From NCBI RefSeq assembly GCF_900452865.1, contig NZ_UGOZ01000001.1:2294001-2358000 (forward strand): 64,000 nucleotides of DNA, read 5' to 3'. Each line of letters opens with the position of its first letter. The stretch's first letter is position 1. Source of the stretch: Legionella taurinensis (lineage in GTDB: Bacteria > Pseudomonadota > Gammaproteobacteria > Legionellales > Legionellaceae). A model generated the notes under the pieces. The model worked only from the letters and a program-made list of their open reading frames with translations, was not told where the DNA came from and searched no databases. The translations under genes and the position numbers were made by a program. This document shows positions 9,060 to 18,141 of this stretch, in pieces.

Positions 9060-10469
9060 TTATTTTCCGGCTGGAACAGGAGCAGGTTGATCAATCATCC
9101 ACACCAGCTGCGCGCCCAGGAGATCGGCACGGGCTTTACCTGTGGCATTGACGTTGAAGGTGCTGCCAGGACCGGCTATGACTGTTTTGTTAATGAGCAC
9201 ATCATCAGCAAACAGATGGGTATACCCCACATCCACACCCAGATTAGGACGCCATTGATAATGAGCACCCACAGACAAGGCCCAACGATCCGCATCCGGT
9301 AAACGAATGGTACGGAATGCATCCTGCGTTGGTGTCTCGTCATAACCGCCACCCACACGAATCATGAAGACATCATTGACGTGGTAGTTTGCACCGACTG
9401 CAAAACGCCAGGCATTGTCGTAATTCTCAGTGGACGTGGAATTGACCAGTACTTGTCTTTCCAGTGCCAGAGAGAAGGCTGCGACGTTATTCAATTGAAT
9501 GTTTCTTACAGTATGCCATCCGGTGTAAACCACAGACGCCAGTAAATCGACTTTATCATTCAGATGATGGAAGCCTGACAGAGTAACCACATCGGGCAGC
9601 TCAATCGGATTACTGAAAAGAATGTCGCTGGTGAAGGAGGCATTATGGTTATCCAGGGCCGGGCCAGAAGCCAGACGTCCGGTCAACGTGCTGTAACCAT
9701 GGAATTCATGATGCATGACGGATTGGTAGTTCAAACCAATGCGCGTGTTGTTTTCATTGAACATGGCCAACGCACCGACGTGGAAACCGGTACCAAATGA
9801 ATCGCCTTTGTTGTAAGAATAAGAATCAAACAGCATGGGGTTTGCGCCGATGAACTGCAGGAAAGCCGGTGCACCGATAATGCTGTTGAATTTCACGCGG
9901 GCATATTGCAGGTCAACCCCGGCACCCAGAGCGAAATGTTCAGTGATTCTGCCGCCGATTTGTGGAGAGATATTGGTTGTGATCAACTCCGTGAACGTGG
10001 CCGCGTAACGCGTGGGGTAAAACGTGCTCCAGTCTGTAGCCAGACCATAAGGAGACGTGACGCTGACGCCAAAAGTCGCGTTTTCGCCTAAAGGCAGTGC
10101 ATAGTGGAAAGAAGGAACCAACGCGTCAACTTCGCCCTTGATGTCACTGAATGATTGCCTGTAAGTGGACGTTAATCCGGGGGCAATCACCGTAGCAAAC
10201 GTTGTATTACCGCTTAACTTGGCACCGGGAAATACACCAACGCCGCCAAAAACAGCCTGTTGATCGCGAATCAACACAAGCCCCGCAGGGTTATACCAGC
10301 CAATCGATGCATCGTAACCTTCGGCAGCGATACCTGCAGCGAAGTTACCTGTAGCCGCTGCGCTGCTTTCTGTGTACAGCGAAAAGCCCGCAGCATGAGC
10401 TCCGGTAGCCATTGCACTGAGAATGGCAGCACTAAGAATCGATTTCATGGGTTTTTGCATACCTTTCAC
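9060..10469 (-). CDS. Outer-membrane long-chain fatty acid transporter, FadL/OmpP1/TodX family
   Basis: FadL-type proteins are 14-strand barrels that take hydrophobic compounds, classically long-chain fatty acids, across the outer membrane. The 469-aa protein has a signal peptide ending SAMATGAHA, and the mature N-terminus AGFSLYTESSAAATGNFAAG matches the FadL hatch start (AGFQLxExSxxGxGxAxAG type), followed by the conserved GWYNPAGL. Later there are barrel strands with alternating aromatic residues and a VGYTHLFAD segment. The start is a GTG at 10469, fixed by AAGGAG 6 nt upstream on the minus strand; the ATGs at 10460 and 10448 are too far from it. The C-terminus extends past the last barrel strand (PAPVPAGK). 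Exact substrate unknown. Confidence 0.85.
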   Translation of the reverse strand: MKGMQKPMKSILSAAILSAMATGAHAAGFSLYTESSAAATGNFAAGIAAEGYDASIGWYNPAGLVLIRDQQAVFGGVGVFPGAKLSGNTTFATVIAPGLTSTYRQSFSDIKGEVDALVPSFHYALPLGENATFGVSVTSPYGLATDWSTFYPTRYAATFTELITTNISPQIGGRITEHFALGAGVDLQYARVKFNSIIGAPAFLQFIGANPMLFDSYSYNKGDSFGTGFHVGALAMFNENNTRIGLNYQSVMHHEFHGYSTLTGRLASGPALDNHNASFTSDILFSNPIELPDVVTLSGFHHLNDKVDLLASVVYTGWHTVRNIQLNNVAAFSLALERQVLVNSTSTENYDNAWRFAVGANYHVNDVFMIRVGGGYDETPTQDAFRTIRLPDADRWALSVGAHYQWRPNLGVDVGYTHLFADDVLINKTVIAGPGSTFNVNATGKARADLLGAQLVWMIDQPAPVPAGK

Positions 10470-10519
10470 TACACACTCCTTACTTTTTTAAATGCACCCA
10501 AATGTTATAAATCAAGATG

Positions 10520-10547
10520 ATGATAAATGAATTAAACGTCTTTTCAA
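10520..10547 (-). promoter_or_regulatory. Candidate promoter for the FadL-type gene
   Basis: On the minus strand TTGAAA (10542-10547), a 16-bp spacer and TATCAT (10520-10525). The surrounding 230-bp gap is AT-rich and also carries a doubled TTGACA (10625-10630 and 10633-10638) on the plus strand without a clear -10 box for the next gene. Confidence 0.35.
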
Positions 10548-10714
10548 ATGAAATTAGAGAAAAATTTATCAATAGAATCAGATAGTAGCCATTCAAAGCC
10601 CACTGTGAGCAGCTTATATACAGATTGACAATTTGACATCATCAATCGTTCGCTGTTCCCTTGTATTCAACGTCCAGTCCATGTTAACGTGTTCTTTTTT
10701 TGTGCGGGTATTTT

Positions 10715-13276
10715 ATGCAACAGCTCATCACCAAATTTGGCGGTACCAGCGTCTCATCCCGGCAAACCTGGGACAATATCGCAAAAATTACCAGGCATCA
10801 CATTGACCAGGGTGCTCAGCCGGTCATTGTCTGCTCCGCCATGACGCAGATATCGAACAAGCTGGAACAGGCCACCCACGCCGCGTTGCTGAATCAGCAC
10901 CAGACCATCTACAGGGATATCTGTAACAGCCACTATGAGCTGGCAAAAGCGCTGGAGGTCCCGGATGAGCTGCTGGCAGGCGAACTCACACAGCTGGACC
11001 AACTGTTGACAGGCGTAGCCCTGCTCAGAGAAGCGCCGGCAAAAACCAAAGCGCAGATTATGAGCCTTGGTGAAATCATGATGACGCGTCTGGGTCATGC
11101 TTTTCTTAACAACAGGGGCATTCGATGCCAGTGGTTTGATGTGAAAGAAGCGTTGATCTCCACACCGATTGCCGGGGGAGATTCCATCAATTACCTCGCT
11201 GCACGCTGCGACAGCCTCCCGAATCCCGCCCTTAGCCAGCGGCTGCGTGATACGGGCGCGCAAGCCATCATTACCCAGGGCTTTTTTGCGGCCAATGAAC
11301 AGGGCGATACCGTCCTGCTTGGCCGTGGCGGCTCCGACACTTCCGCGGCCCTGCTGGCTGCCATTCTCGAAGCGAGCCTGTGTGAAATCTGGACGGATGT
11401 GCCCGGGATTTACACCGCCAATCCCCACCAGTTACCTCATGCCCGCCTGCTGAAACAGTTAAACTACGACGAGGCACAGGAAATTGCCTCCATGGGTGCC
11501 AAGGTGCTGCATCCCAATTGCCTGCCGCCGGTACGCAAAGCCGGCATTCCCATGGTGGTGAAGTACACCCGCATGCCCGAACATTCCGGCACGCGCATTT
11601 CCAAGGAGAGCGATGATAATGCGCCGCCCATTAAAGCCATTGAGGTCAAGCACAGCATCATCCTCATCTCCATCGACACCCTGAACATGTGGCAACAGGT
11701 CGGTTTCTTGGCCGATGTGTTTACCGCCTTTAAAAAACACGGCTTTTCGGTGGATTTACTGTCCTCCTCTGAATTCAACGTCACCCTGTCTTTAGACAGC
11801 AACGCCAAACTGCAGGATCGTCGCACACTCGATGCCTTGATCAATGACTTGAACTGTTTTGGCCGCGCCCGTCTCATTGAACCCTGCAGCGCGGTCAGTC
11901 TTGTGGGTCATCACATCCGTACGGTATTGCCGCAATTAGGTCCGACGCTTGAAGTCTTTGAAGCCAAACAGATTTACCTCATGTCCCTGGCCTCCAATGA
12001 TTTGAACTTAACTTTCGTGGTGGACGAATCACAGGCTGAAAAGCTGCGCCAGAAGCTGCATAATCTGCTGATTGAAAGCAACCCGCAGAGCTTTTACTAT
12101 TCCAAAAGCTGGCACGAGGAATTCGGCGAGCCTTCCCTTCGCCCTGCCCCCTGGTGGGAAACGGAGCGCGAGCAATTACTGCAAATCGCCCAGACCGATT
12201 CCCCCTGTTATGTCTATCATCGCCCGACCTTGGCTTCCCGGGCCGATGAATTAACGGGGATGCAATCCATTGACACTCTCTTTTATGCCATGAAGGCCAA
12301 CCCGCATCCGGATGTGTTGCGGACTTTTTACGACAAAGGCTTAGGCTTTGAATGCGTATCGATTAACGAACTTCAGTGTTTAATGGCTTTGTTTCCTGAA
12401 ATAGACCCCAACCGGATTCTATTTACTCCCAATTTCGCCCCCCGCTTCGAATACGAGTTTGCCTTTAAACTCCAATGCCATGTCACGGTAGACAGCCTCT
12501 ATCCCCTGCAAAACTGGCCTGAACTGTTTAAGAAGAAATCCGTTATTCTGCGCATTGACCCAGGCAGCGGCGCCGGTCATCATAAATTCGTGTCCACCGC
12601 CGGCAACGAATCCAAATTCGGTATTCCGCAAAGCGATCTCTCTGCGGCAGTGGAATTGGTCAAAACGCATCAAATCAAGGTGGTGGGTCTGCATTCCCAT
12701 TCTGGCAGCGGTATTTTAACCACTGAACTCTGGCAGACCACGGCCTTGATGCTGACTGAATTAATCAGTCAATTCCCGGATGTGCAAATCATTAACCTGG
12801 GCGGCGGCATCGGCATTGCCGAAAAACCGGGACAACAGCCCTTTGACCTTGCCGCCCTGGATTCTTCGTTACAGGCCGTTAAATCGCGCTTTAACCATTT
12901 GTCTTTCTGGCTTGAGCCGGGACGCTTTTTAGTCGCTGACAGCGGCGCCATTCTGGCTAAAGTGACGCAATGCAAGGAAAAAGGCAAAGTGCGTTTTATC
13001 GGCATTGAAACCGGCATGAATTCTCTGGTACGGCCTGCCCTGTACGGCGCCTACCATGAAATTGTCAATTTAAGCCGTCTTCATGAGGAAAAAACAGGGT
13101 TTGCCCATGTGGTGGGCCCGATTTGCGAATCGAGCGATACGCTGGGCTATGATCGTCCCTTTCCGCACACCGAAGAAAACGACATTTTACTTATCGCCAA
13201 TACCGGTGCCTACGGTCATTGCATGAGTTCCAATTACAATCTGCGCCCTGCCGCCCGTGAAATCATGGTGGGTTGA
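10715..13276 (+). CDS. Bifunctional aspartokinase / diaminopimelate decarboxylase (LysC-LysA fusion)
   Basis: The protein carries the first and last enzymes of the lysine branch: aspartate phosphorylation and decarboxylation of meso-diaminopimelate to lysine. Residues 1 to about 300 are the amino-acid kinase fold (KFGGTSVSSRQTW at 7, GRGGSDTSAALLA), about 310-450 hold ACT regulatory repeats, and about 490-853 form a fold-III PLP decarboxylase with the Schiff-base lysine near 527 (YAMKANPHPDV), HSHSGSG near 659, GGGIG and EPGRFLV near 734. The 853-aa length equals the two enzymes joined. Such fusions are known from xanthomonads and Legionella. I chose the ATG at 10715; the frame is open from a TTG at 10700. 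The stop lies 5 nt before the AddA-type gene. Confidence 0.93.
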   Translation: MQQLITKFGGTSVSSRQTWDNIAKITRHHIDQGAQPVIVCSAMTQISNKLEQATHAALLNQHQTIYRDICNSHYELAKALEVPDELLAGELTQLDQLLTGVALLREAPAKTKAQIMSLGEIMMTRLGHAFLNNRGIRCQWFDVKEALISTPIAGGDSINYLAARCDSLPNPALSQRLRDTGAQAIITQGFFAANEQGDTVLLGRGGSDTSAALLAAILEASLCEIWTDVPGIYTANPHQLPHARLLKQLNYDEAQEIASMGAKVLHPNCLPPVRKAGIPMVVKYTRMPEHSGTRISKESDDNAPPIKAIEVKHSIILISIDTLNMWQQVGFLADVFTAFKKHGFSVDLLSSSEFNVTLSLDSNAKLQDRRTLDALINDLNCFGRARLIEPCSAVSLVGHHIRTVLPQLGPTLEVFEAKQIYLMSLASNDLNLTFVVDESQAEKLRQKLHNLLIESNPQSFYYSKSWHEEFGEPSLRPAPWWETEREQLLQIAQTDSPCYVYHRPTLASRADELTGMQSIDTLFYAMKANPHPDVLRTFYDKGLGFECVSINELQCLMALFPEIDPNRILFTPNFAPRFEYEFAFKLQCHVTVDSLYPLQNWPELFKKKSVILRIDPGSGAGHHKFVSTAGNESKFGIPQSDLSAAVELVKTHQIKVVGLHSHSGSGILTTELWQTTALMLTELISQFPDVQIINLGGGIGIAEKPGQQPFDLAALDSSLQAVKSRFNHLSFWLEPGRFLVADSGAILAKVTQCKEKGKVRFIGIETGMNSLVRPALYGAYHEIVNLSRLHEEKTGFAHVVGPICESSDTLGYDRPFPHTEENDILLIANTGAYGHCMSSNYNLRPAAREIMVG

Positions 13277-13281
13277 GTCCC

Positions 13282-16200
13282 ATGCTTAAAGACAGTCGGC
13301 AACGCAGTCTGGCGATTGATCCCACGCAGTCATTCATTGTCCAGGCCCCGGCAGGGTCTGGCAAAACTGAAATTTTGACGCAGCGTTTTCTGCGGCTGCT
13401 CAGCACAGTGAATGCACCGGAACAGATTATCGCACTCACCTTCACCCGCAAGGCCGCCAGCGAAATGCGCGAGCGCATTCTCAGGGCGATCCAGCAGGTC
13501 GCTGACAACATTCCTCCTCAATCACCCCATCAACAGCAGACGTTTGCACTGGCAGGAGCGGCGTTGCAGCACGATAAGACGCTTGGCTGGCAACTCTTAA
13601 AACACCCGCAGCGTTTGCGCATCATGACCATTGATGCCCTGTGCCAGAGTATCACGCAGGCCATCCCGCTGCCCGAAAAGCAATTCCCCTATGCCACGAT
13701 CACGGAGCAGCCACAGCGTTATTACGAACAGGCCGCACGTGCCTGCACAGAACATGCCTTGGCGGATGAGTCGCTGAACCCATGCCTTACGATTCTCTTG
13801 CAGCACCTCGATAACCGTCAGGATCGCTTGTATGAGCTGTTAAGCGGGCTTCTCGAAAAGCGCGATCAATGGCTTGAGATTCTCTTCAGCGCCAAAACAC
13901 AGGATAGGGCTGGGTATGAACAGGGGTTAGCCTTGATCGAAGCCCATGCCCTGCAGCGATTAATCCGAAGTATTCCTTCTGAACTGGCAGATGAATTATG
14001 CCGTCTTTGTCAACAATTAGCCCAAGCGGAAAGCAACCCGCATTCGCCCCGCTACCCGCTTCACGAGTGGTATTCCTTTGAGCAAATGAACAACCATCAG
14101 GCGGCAGCGCTGGCTGGGGTTTTGTTAAAATCGGACCATCAGTTACGCCAGGGATTTGATCACCACGTCGGTCTGCAAAAAAGCACGGTCGATGCCGTGC
14201 TTTACCGTGAGCTTAAAGAAAGAAGTAAAGCCTTGCTTGAGGCCCTGCAGGACTTTCCTGACTTTCGCGAGGCACTGGTGCGGGTCGCGAACCTTCCGCC
14301 GCCGCAGTATGATCGGGAGCAATGGGAGGTTCTTCAGGCCTTGATGACCCTGTTGCCGCTTTTGGCCGCTCACCTGCAACTGCTTTTTAAAGAAGCCAAT
14401 GCCTGTGATTTTACCGCCATTACCGAGCAGAGCCTTTTGGCCTTAGGCGATGAAGACAATCCCACGGATTTGACCCTGCATCTGGACAATGCAATCCACC
14501 ACCTGCTGGTGGATGAATTCCAGGATACCTCCATTCAACAATACCGGCTGCTTGAAAAACTCACGCAGGGGTGGCAACCGGATGAGGGTAAAACCCTGTT
14601 TTTGGTGGGCGACCCCATGCAATCCATTTACCGCTTCAGGCAGGCGGAGGTCGGATTATTCATTAAAGCCAAACATCAGGGCATTGGGGCAATCAAGCTG
14701 ACTCCACTGGAATTAAGCTGCAATTTCCGTTCGTCAGCCACCCTTGTCAACTGGGTGAACGCCCGTTTTCAATCCATTTTCCCAGCCCTGGATGACATGG
14801 AATCCGGCGCGGTGTCCTTTCATCCATCAACGTCTGTTCATGCCGCGGGGGAAGACAGCACCATCACCGCCTGGCAATGCGCCAACCGCGAACAGGAAGC
14901 AAACACGCTGCTGCAATTGATTGAGCACGAGCGTTCAGTCTATCCCGACGCAGATATCGCCATTCTGGTGCGTTCCCGCAGCCAGTTAAAAGAAATCGTA
15001 AGCCTGCTCTCCCGCAAAAACATCCCTTTTCAGGGCGTGGAGATTCAACAATTAACAGCCTTACCTCATATTCAGGATATCGCCTCGCTGACCAAAGCCC
15101 TGCTCTACCCTGCCGATCGCATCGCCTGGTTAGCCCTGTTGCGAAGCCCATGGTGCGGCTTACCCATAGCCGATTTGTACCATCTGGCTAACCATGACCG
15201 CAAAAAATCAATTTACTACGCCTTGCAGCATCTTCATGAATTACCGCAACTCAGTGAAGAAGGACTGCTTCGCGCCCGCTTTGTGAGTCAGGTACTGACG
15301 GACGCCCTGGAAAACCGCCACCAGCAGTCATTGGTTGACTGGATTCGCGCGACTGCAAAACGCCTGCATGCCGATCGCCTACTGAATGACAATCAAAGAA
15401 AGGACCTTGAACAGTTCTGGTGTCTGCTGGAGAGTCACAGTGAACAGGGGCAACTTGTGGACATGGGCCGCTTTAAAACGGCGATGAAACAATTGTATTC
15501 CGAGCAGGCGAGTCCCTCGCGTCTGCAAATCATGACCATCCATAAATCCAAAGGATTGGAGTTCGACAGCGTCATTCTTCCCGGTCTTGGCAGTAAAGCA
15601 GTCAATTCCGATCAGCCTTTGCTGCGATGGCTCACGCTGCCAAGCGAGCCCAAGAACCTGGTTCTTCTCTCGCCTTTACGCGCCGCTTATAAAAAAGAAT
15701 GCCGCTTGTATAATTACCTGGCTTACCTCGATGCGGAAAAGGACGACTACGAATTGCAACGCCTATTGTACGTAGCCGCCACTCGCGCTAAAAAACGCCT
15801 GCATTTGCTGGACAATCAAGAAAACGACAGCCGTAAATCCACGTTCAGGGCATTGCTTAAGGCACAGGCGTTCAATGTTCAGGAGGACGAATCTCCCCGT
15901 GAATCAGTCGTTAAACCGCCGCCGGCCCTCACCCGCTTACCCCGCCATTATTATGAACAGGCGGCCCCGGAAGAAAAAAAGGAACGAAATGAAATTCAAT
16001 TTCCTGAAACCAGTTCCCATGCAAGGCAACTCGGCATTGCCGCACACGAGCTGCTGCAATGGGTGTGTACTGCCCATCCGCAAACCATGGACGAACTGCC
16101 CTGGGTGTACATGGAAAACCAGCTGCTGCTGTCGGGACTAACCAAAGAGCAATGCCAGGACGCCCTGGACCGGCTTCGGCAACAGATTCGTCTGGTATTT

Positions 16201-16521
16201 GAAGAAGACACCATCGCCCACTGGATTTGCAAAGCCCATACCGGGGAAAAAAACGAATACGAGCTCCTTGCCAGAGAACAGGGCCGCATCCGAACCTACA
16301 TTCTCGACCGAACCTTTATCGCGGATGGCTGCCGCTGGATTATTGACTTTAAGACAGGCAGCGATGACGATCTGGCCCGTGAGGCGCACCGCAAACAGGT
16401 TAACACGTATGCCTCACTCCTCCTGCAGGAGGAAAAACGGCCGATTCGTTGCGGCGTTTATTACCTGGCCAGCGGTCACTGGCTCAACTGGGATTTTCAA
16501 CCGCAGCCCCTGCCTGCCTGA
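13282..16521 (+). CDS. addA: AddA-type ATP-dependent helicase/nuclease (UvrD/RecB family)
   Basis: AddA is the 3'-5' helicase and nuclease subunit of AddAB, which processes double-strand breaks for recombination. In this 1079-aa protein the superfamily-1 helicase motifs are clear: Walker A APAGSGKT (22-29), LTFTRKAA, DEFQDTS (Walker B), VGDPMQSIYRFR, IHKSKGLEFD and LLYVAATRAKK. The C-terminus has the RecB-type nuclease motif: AAHELLQW supplies the histidine and IIDFKTG the D1022 and K1024 pair. That nuclease domain separates it from plain UvrD/Rep. It could be labelled RecB-like, but the early position of motif I and its layout favour AddA. Starts possible are TTG 13273, overlapping the lysC-lysA stop, or ATG 13282, which has GGTGGG 9 nt upstream; I prefer the latter. 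No addB lies in the window. Confidence 0.85.
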   Translation: MLKDSRQRSLAIDPTQSFIVQAPAGSGKTEILTQRFLRLLSTVNAPEQIIALTFTRKAASEMRERILRAIQQVADNIPPQSPHQQQTFALAGAALQHDKTLGWQLLKHPQRLRIMTIDALCQSITQAIPLPEKQFPYATITEQPQRYYEQAARACTEHALADESLNPCLTILLQHLDNRQDRLYELLSGLLEKRDQWLEILFSAKTQDRAGYEQGLALIEAHALQRLIRSIPSELADELCRLCQQLAQAESNPHSPRYPLHEWYSFEQMNNHQAAALAGVLLKSDHQLRQGFDHHVGLQKSTVDAVLYRELKERSKALLEALQDFPDFREALVRVANLPPPQYDREQWEVLQALMTLLPLLAAHLQLLFKEANACDFTAITEQSLLALGDEDNPTDLTLHLDNAIHHLLVDEFQDTSIQQYRLLEKLTQGWQPDEGKTLFLVGDPMQSIYRFRQAEVGLFIKAKHQGIGAIKLTPLELSCNFRSSATLVNWVNARFQSIFPALDDMESGAVSFHPSTSVHAAGEDSTITAWQCANREQEANTLLQLIEHERSVYPDADIAILVRSRSQLKEIVSLLSRKNIPFQGVEIQQLTALPHIQDIASLTKALLYPADRIAWLALLRSPWCGLPIADLYHLANHDRKKSIYYALQHLHELPQLSEEGLLRARFVSQVLTDALENRHQQSLVDWIRATAKRLHADRLLNDNQRKDLEQFWCLLESHSEQGQLVDMGRFKTAMKQLYSEQASPSRLQIMTIHKSKGLEFDSVILPGLGSKAVNSDQPLLRWLTLPSEPKNLVLLSPLRAAYKKECRLYNYLAYLDAEKDDYELQRLLYVAATRAKKRLHLLDNQENDSRKSTFRALLKAQAFNVQEDESPRESVVKPPPALTRLPRHYYEQAAPEEKKERNEIQFPETSSHARQLGIAAHELLQWVCTAHPQTMDELPWVYMENQLLLSGLTKEQCQDALDRLRQQIRLVFEEDTIAHWICKAHTGEKNEYELLAREQGRIRTYILDRTFIADGCRWIIDFKTGSDDDLAREAHRKQVNTYASLLLQEEKRPIRCGVYYLASGHWLNWDFQPQPLPA

Positions 16522-17935
16522 TCGGCTCCTGAACAGCAAGCCGCCACGGAACTGAAAGACGCCGTTGCGACCATTGATAGATTAGTCCGCCAACCGCCAA
16601 TCCGCCCACGAGCAGACCAACAAGCCAAAGCTCGTATTGCAGGATCTGTCGGGCGTCCATCTCCGAGGGCGGGATAAAACCAAAAGCAAAAGCCATCAGG
16701 CAGCTCAGACTTCCTACTCCGATAACCAGAGGCATCACCCAGGGTTTTCGACCGACACGAAAGGGCCTGGGGCGCTGCGTATGGCAGTACCTTAAACGCA
16801 ACGCCGTCATGAAAATAACGACATAATACAGCAGAGCACATTGTGCCGCGGCCGCGGAAAACAACCAGAATGCACTATTGACGGAGGGAAGAAAAACAAA
16901 GGCAAAGGACAACACACTGAACAACACCCCCTGCAGGACCAGTAACCGAATGGGCATGTGTTCGCGATTTGTCTTTTGTAAAAAAGTCGGAAGCGAACCA
17001 TCCTGAGCGGCCAGTAGCAAGCAGCGGGAGCTGGCTAAAAACCAGGTAAAGAAAATACCAAAACTGCCTAGAGCAACCGCCAGAATAACGATCGGCTTAA
17101 GCCAGGTCAAATCAAACGCCTTCAAAAAAGCGGTATAGGCATCAATGACCCCGGAGATTAAACTAATCTTCTTCGCCGGCACCACCATGGCGATGGCGAG
17201 TGACGCTGGAATAACCGTCGCCAGAATAATACCCGCAGAAATCAGCAGGGCGCGCGGAAAATTGGTTTGCGGATCACGCACATCACCGGCATGCGCTGCA
17301 ATAATCTCCATCCCCATTAAACTGTACAGCAGCGTAATGTACAGACGGAGTTTATCGGACAGCGCAAGGGAACCGCCGCTAAAGGACAGCCCGTCGATTT
17401 CGGACGAATGGCCGCTCGCCACCCAACCAATGGCTAAGGCGATAAAAAACAGCATGGGGATAATTACGCCAATGACAGCGCTTAGGGTACTTAAGCGGCT
17501 CGATACCGTTAAGCCCTTACTGACCACCAGAATCGCCCCCCAGTGCAGCAACTGGATGGAGAAAAAAATATACACGGAATTAACTGCCAGTTCGGCGGAA
17601 ATAAGATAAGCCAGCGTCGCGCTGATAAACGACAAAATGGCCGGATACCACGACATGGCCATCAACCATTGCATCCAGACGATGAGAAAGGCAGCGCCTT
17701 TGCCGAACGCCTCTCTTACCCAGACATAAATCCCGCCGGTCGCAGGCCAGGCAGTGGCCAATTCGGCAGTGACCAGCGCTGATGGGATAAAAAAAGTAAG
17801 GGTGGCGAGCAGGTAGAACATAATCAATTCAGAACCGTATTGCGCATTGGTCGGTAGGTTTTTCAAACTGTCAATCGCCACTACCGTCATCATGACCAGT
17901 TTAAAGAGGCTCAATTTAGCCTTGGACTGACTCAT
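16484..17935 (-). CDS. APC-family amino acid permease/antiporter
   Basis: An inner-membrane transporter of the amino acid-polyamine-organocation family, about 12 transmembrane helices over 483 residues. The helix-1 region (LFKLVMMTVVAIDSLKNLP), the TGGIYVWVREAFGKGAAF block at helix 3 and SLMGMEIIAAHAGDVRDPQ at helix 6 resemble the glutamate:GABA antiporter subgroup (GadC-like). Substrate cannot be fixed from sequence. The frame is open to 18016, but that extension is not hydrophobic in the usual way; ATG 17935 has AGTGAG 7-8 nt upstream, ATG 17941 is the alternative. Its 3' end overlaps the 3' end of addA by 38 nt in convergent orientation, so no intergenic terminator separates them. Confidence 0.85.
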   Translation of the reverse strand: MSQSKAKLSLFKLVMMTVVAIDSLKNLPTNAQYGSELIMFYLLATLTFFIPSALVTAELATAWPATGGIYVWVREAFGKGAAFLIVWMQWLMAMSWYPAILSFISATLAYLISAELAVNSVYIFFSIQLLHWGAILVVSKGLTVSSRLSTLSAVIGVIIPMLFFIALAIGWVASGHSSEIDGLSFSGGSLALSDKLRLYITLLYSLMGMEIIAAHAGDVRDPQTNFPRALLISAGIILATVIPASLAIAMVVPAKKISLISGVIDAYTAFLKAFDLTWLKPIVILAVALGSFGIFFTWFLASSRCLLLAAQDGSLPTFLQKTNREHMPIRLLVLQGVLFSVLSFAFVFLPSVNSAFWLFSAAAAQCALLYYVVIFMTALRLRYCHTQRPRPFRVGRKPWVMPLVIGVGSLSCLMAFAFGFIPPSEMDARQILQYELWLVGLLVGGLAVGGLIYQWSQRRLSVPWRLAVQEPIRQAGAAVENPS

Positions 17936-18078
17936 TTTCATACTCACTGTAACGAATGGATAAGCAACGAACCTGTAATTTTCAAGACAGCCAGTCTGCG
18001 CACCGGGTTTCGCCACTTAATGAAAAGGTATCCATAGTTCACTACAATCCGCTTGCCGTCAAGCCGCATTTTTCCGCC

Positions 18079-18108
18079 TTGACGTTTGCGAATAGCGAAA
18101 GGTAAGTT
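18079..18108 (+). promoter_or_regulatory. Candidate mrp promoter
   Basis: TTGACG (18079-18084), an 18-bp spacer and the weak -10 TAAGTT (18103-18108). The -35 box lies in the right arm of a small inverted repeat (GTCAAG 18058-18063, CTTGAC 18078-18083), which could be an operator or chance. Confidence 0.3.
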
Positions 18109-18141
18109 ATTATCACCCGTTTTAATCGGTTATTGTTCATT

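Noticed and set aside
10754-11428. 224-aa minus-strand ORF
   Set aside because: Lies wholly within the aspartokinase domain of the fused gene and shows no motif; a GC-driven shadow.
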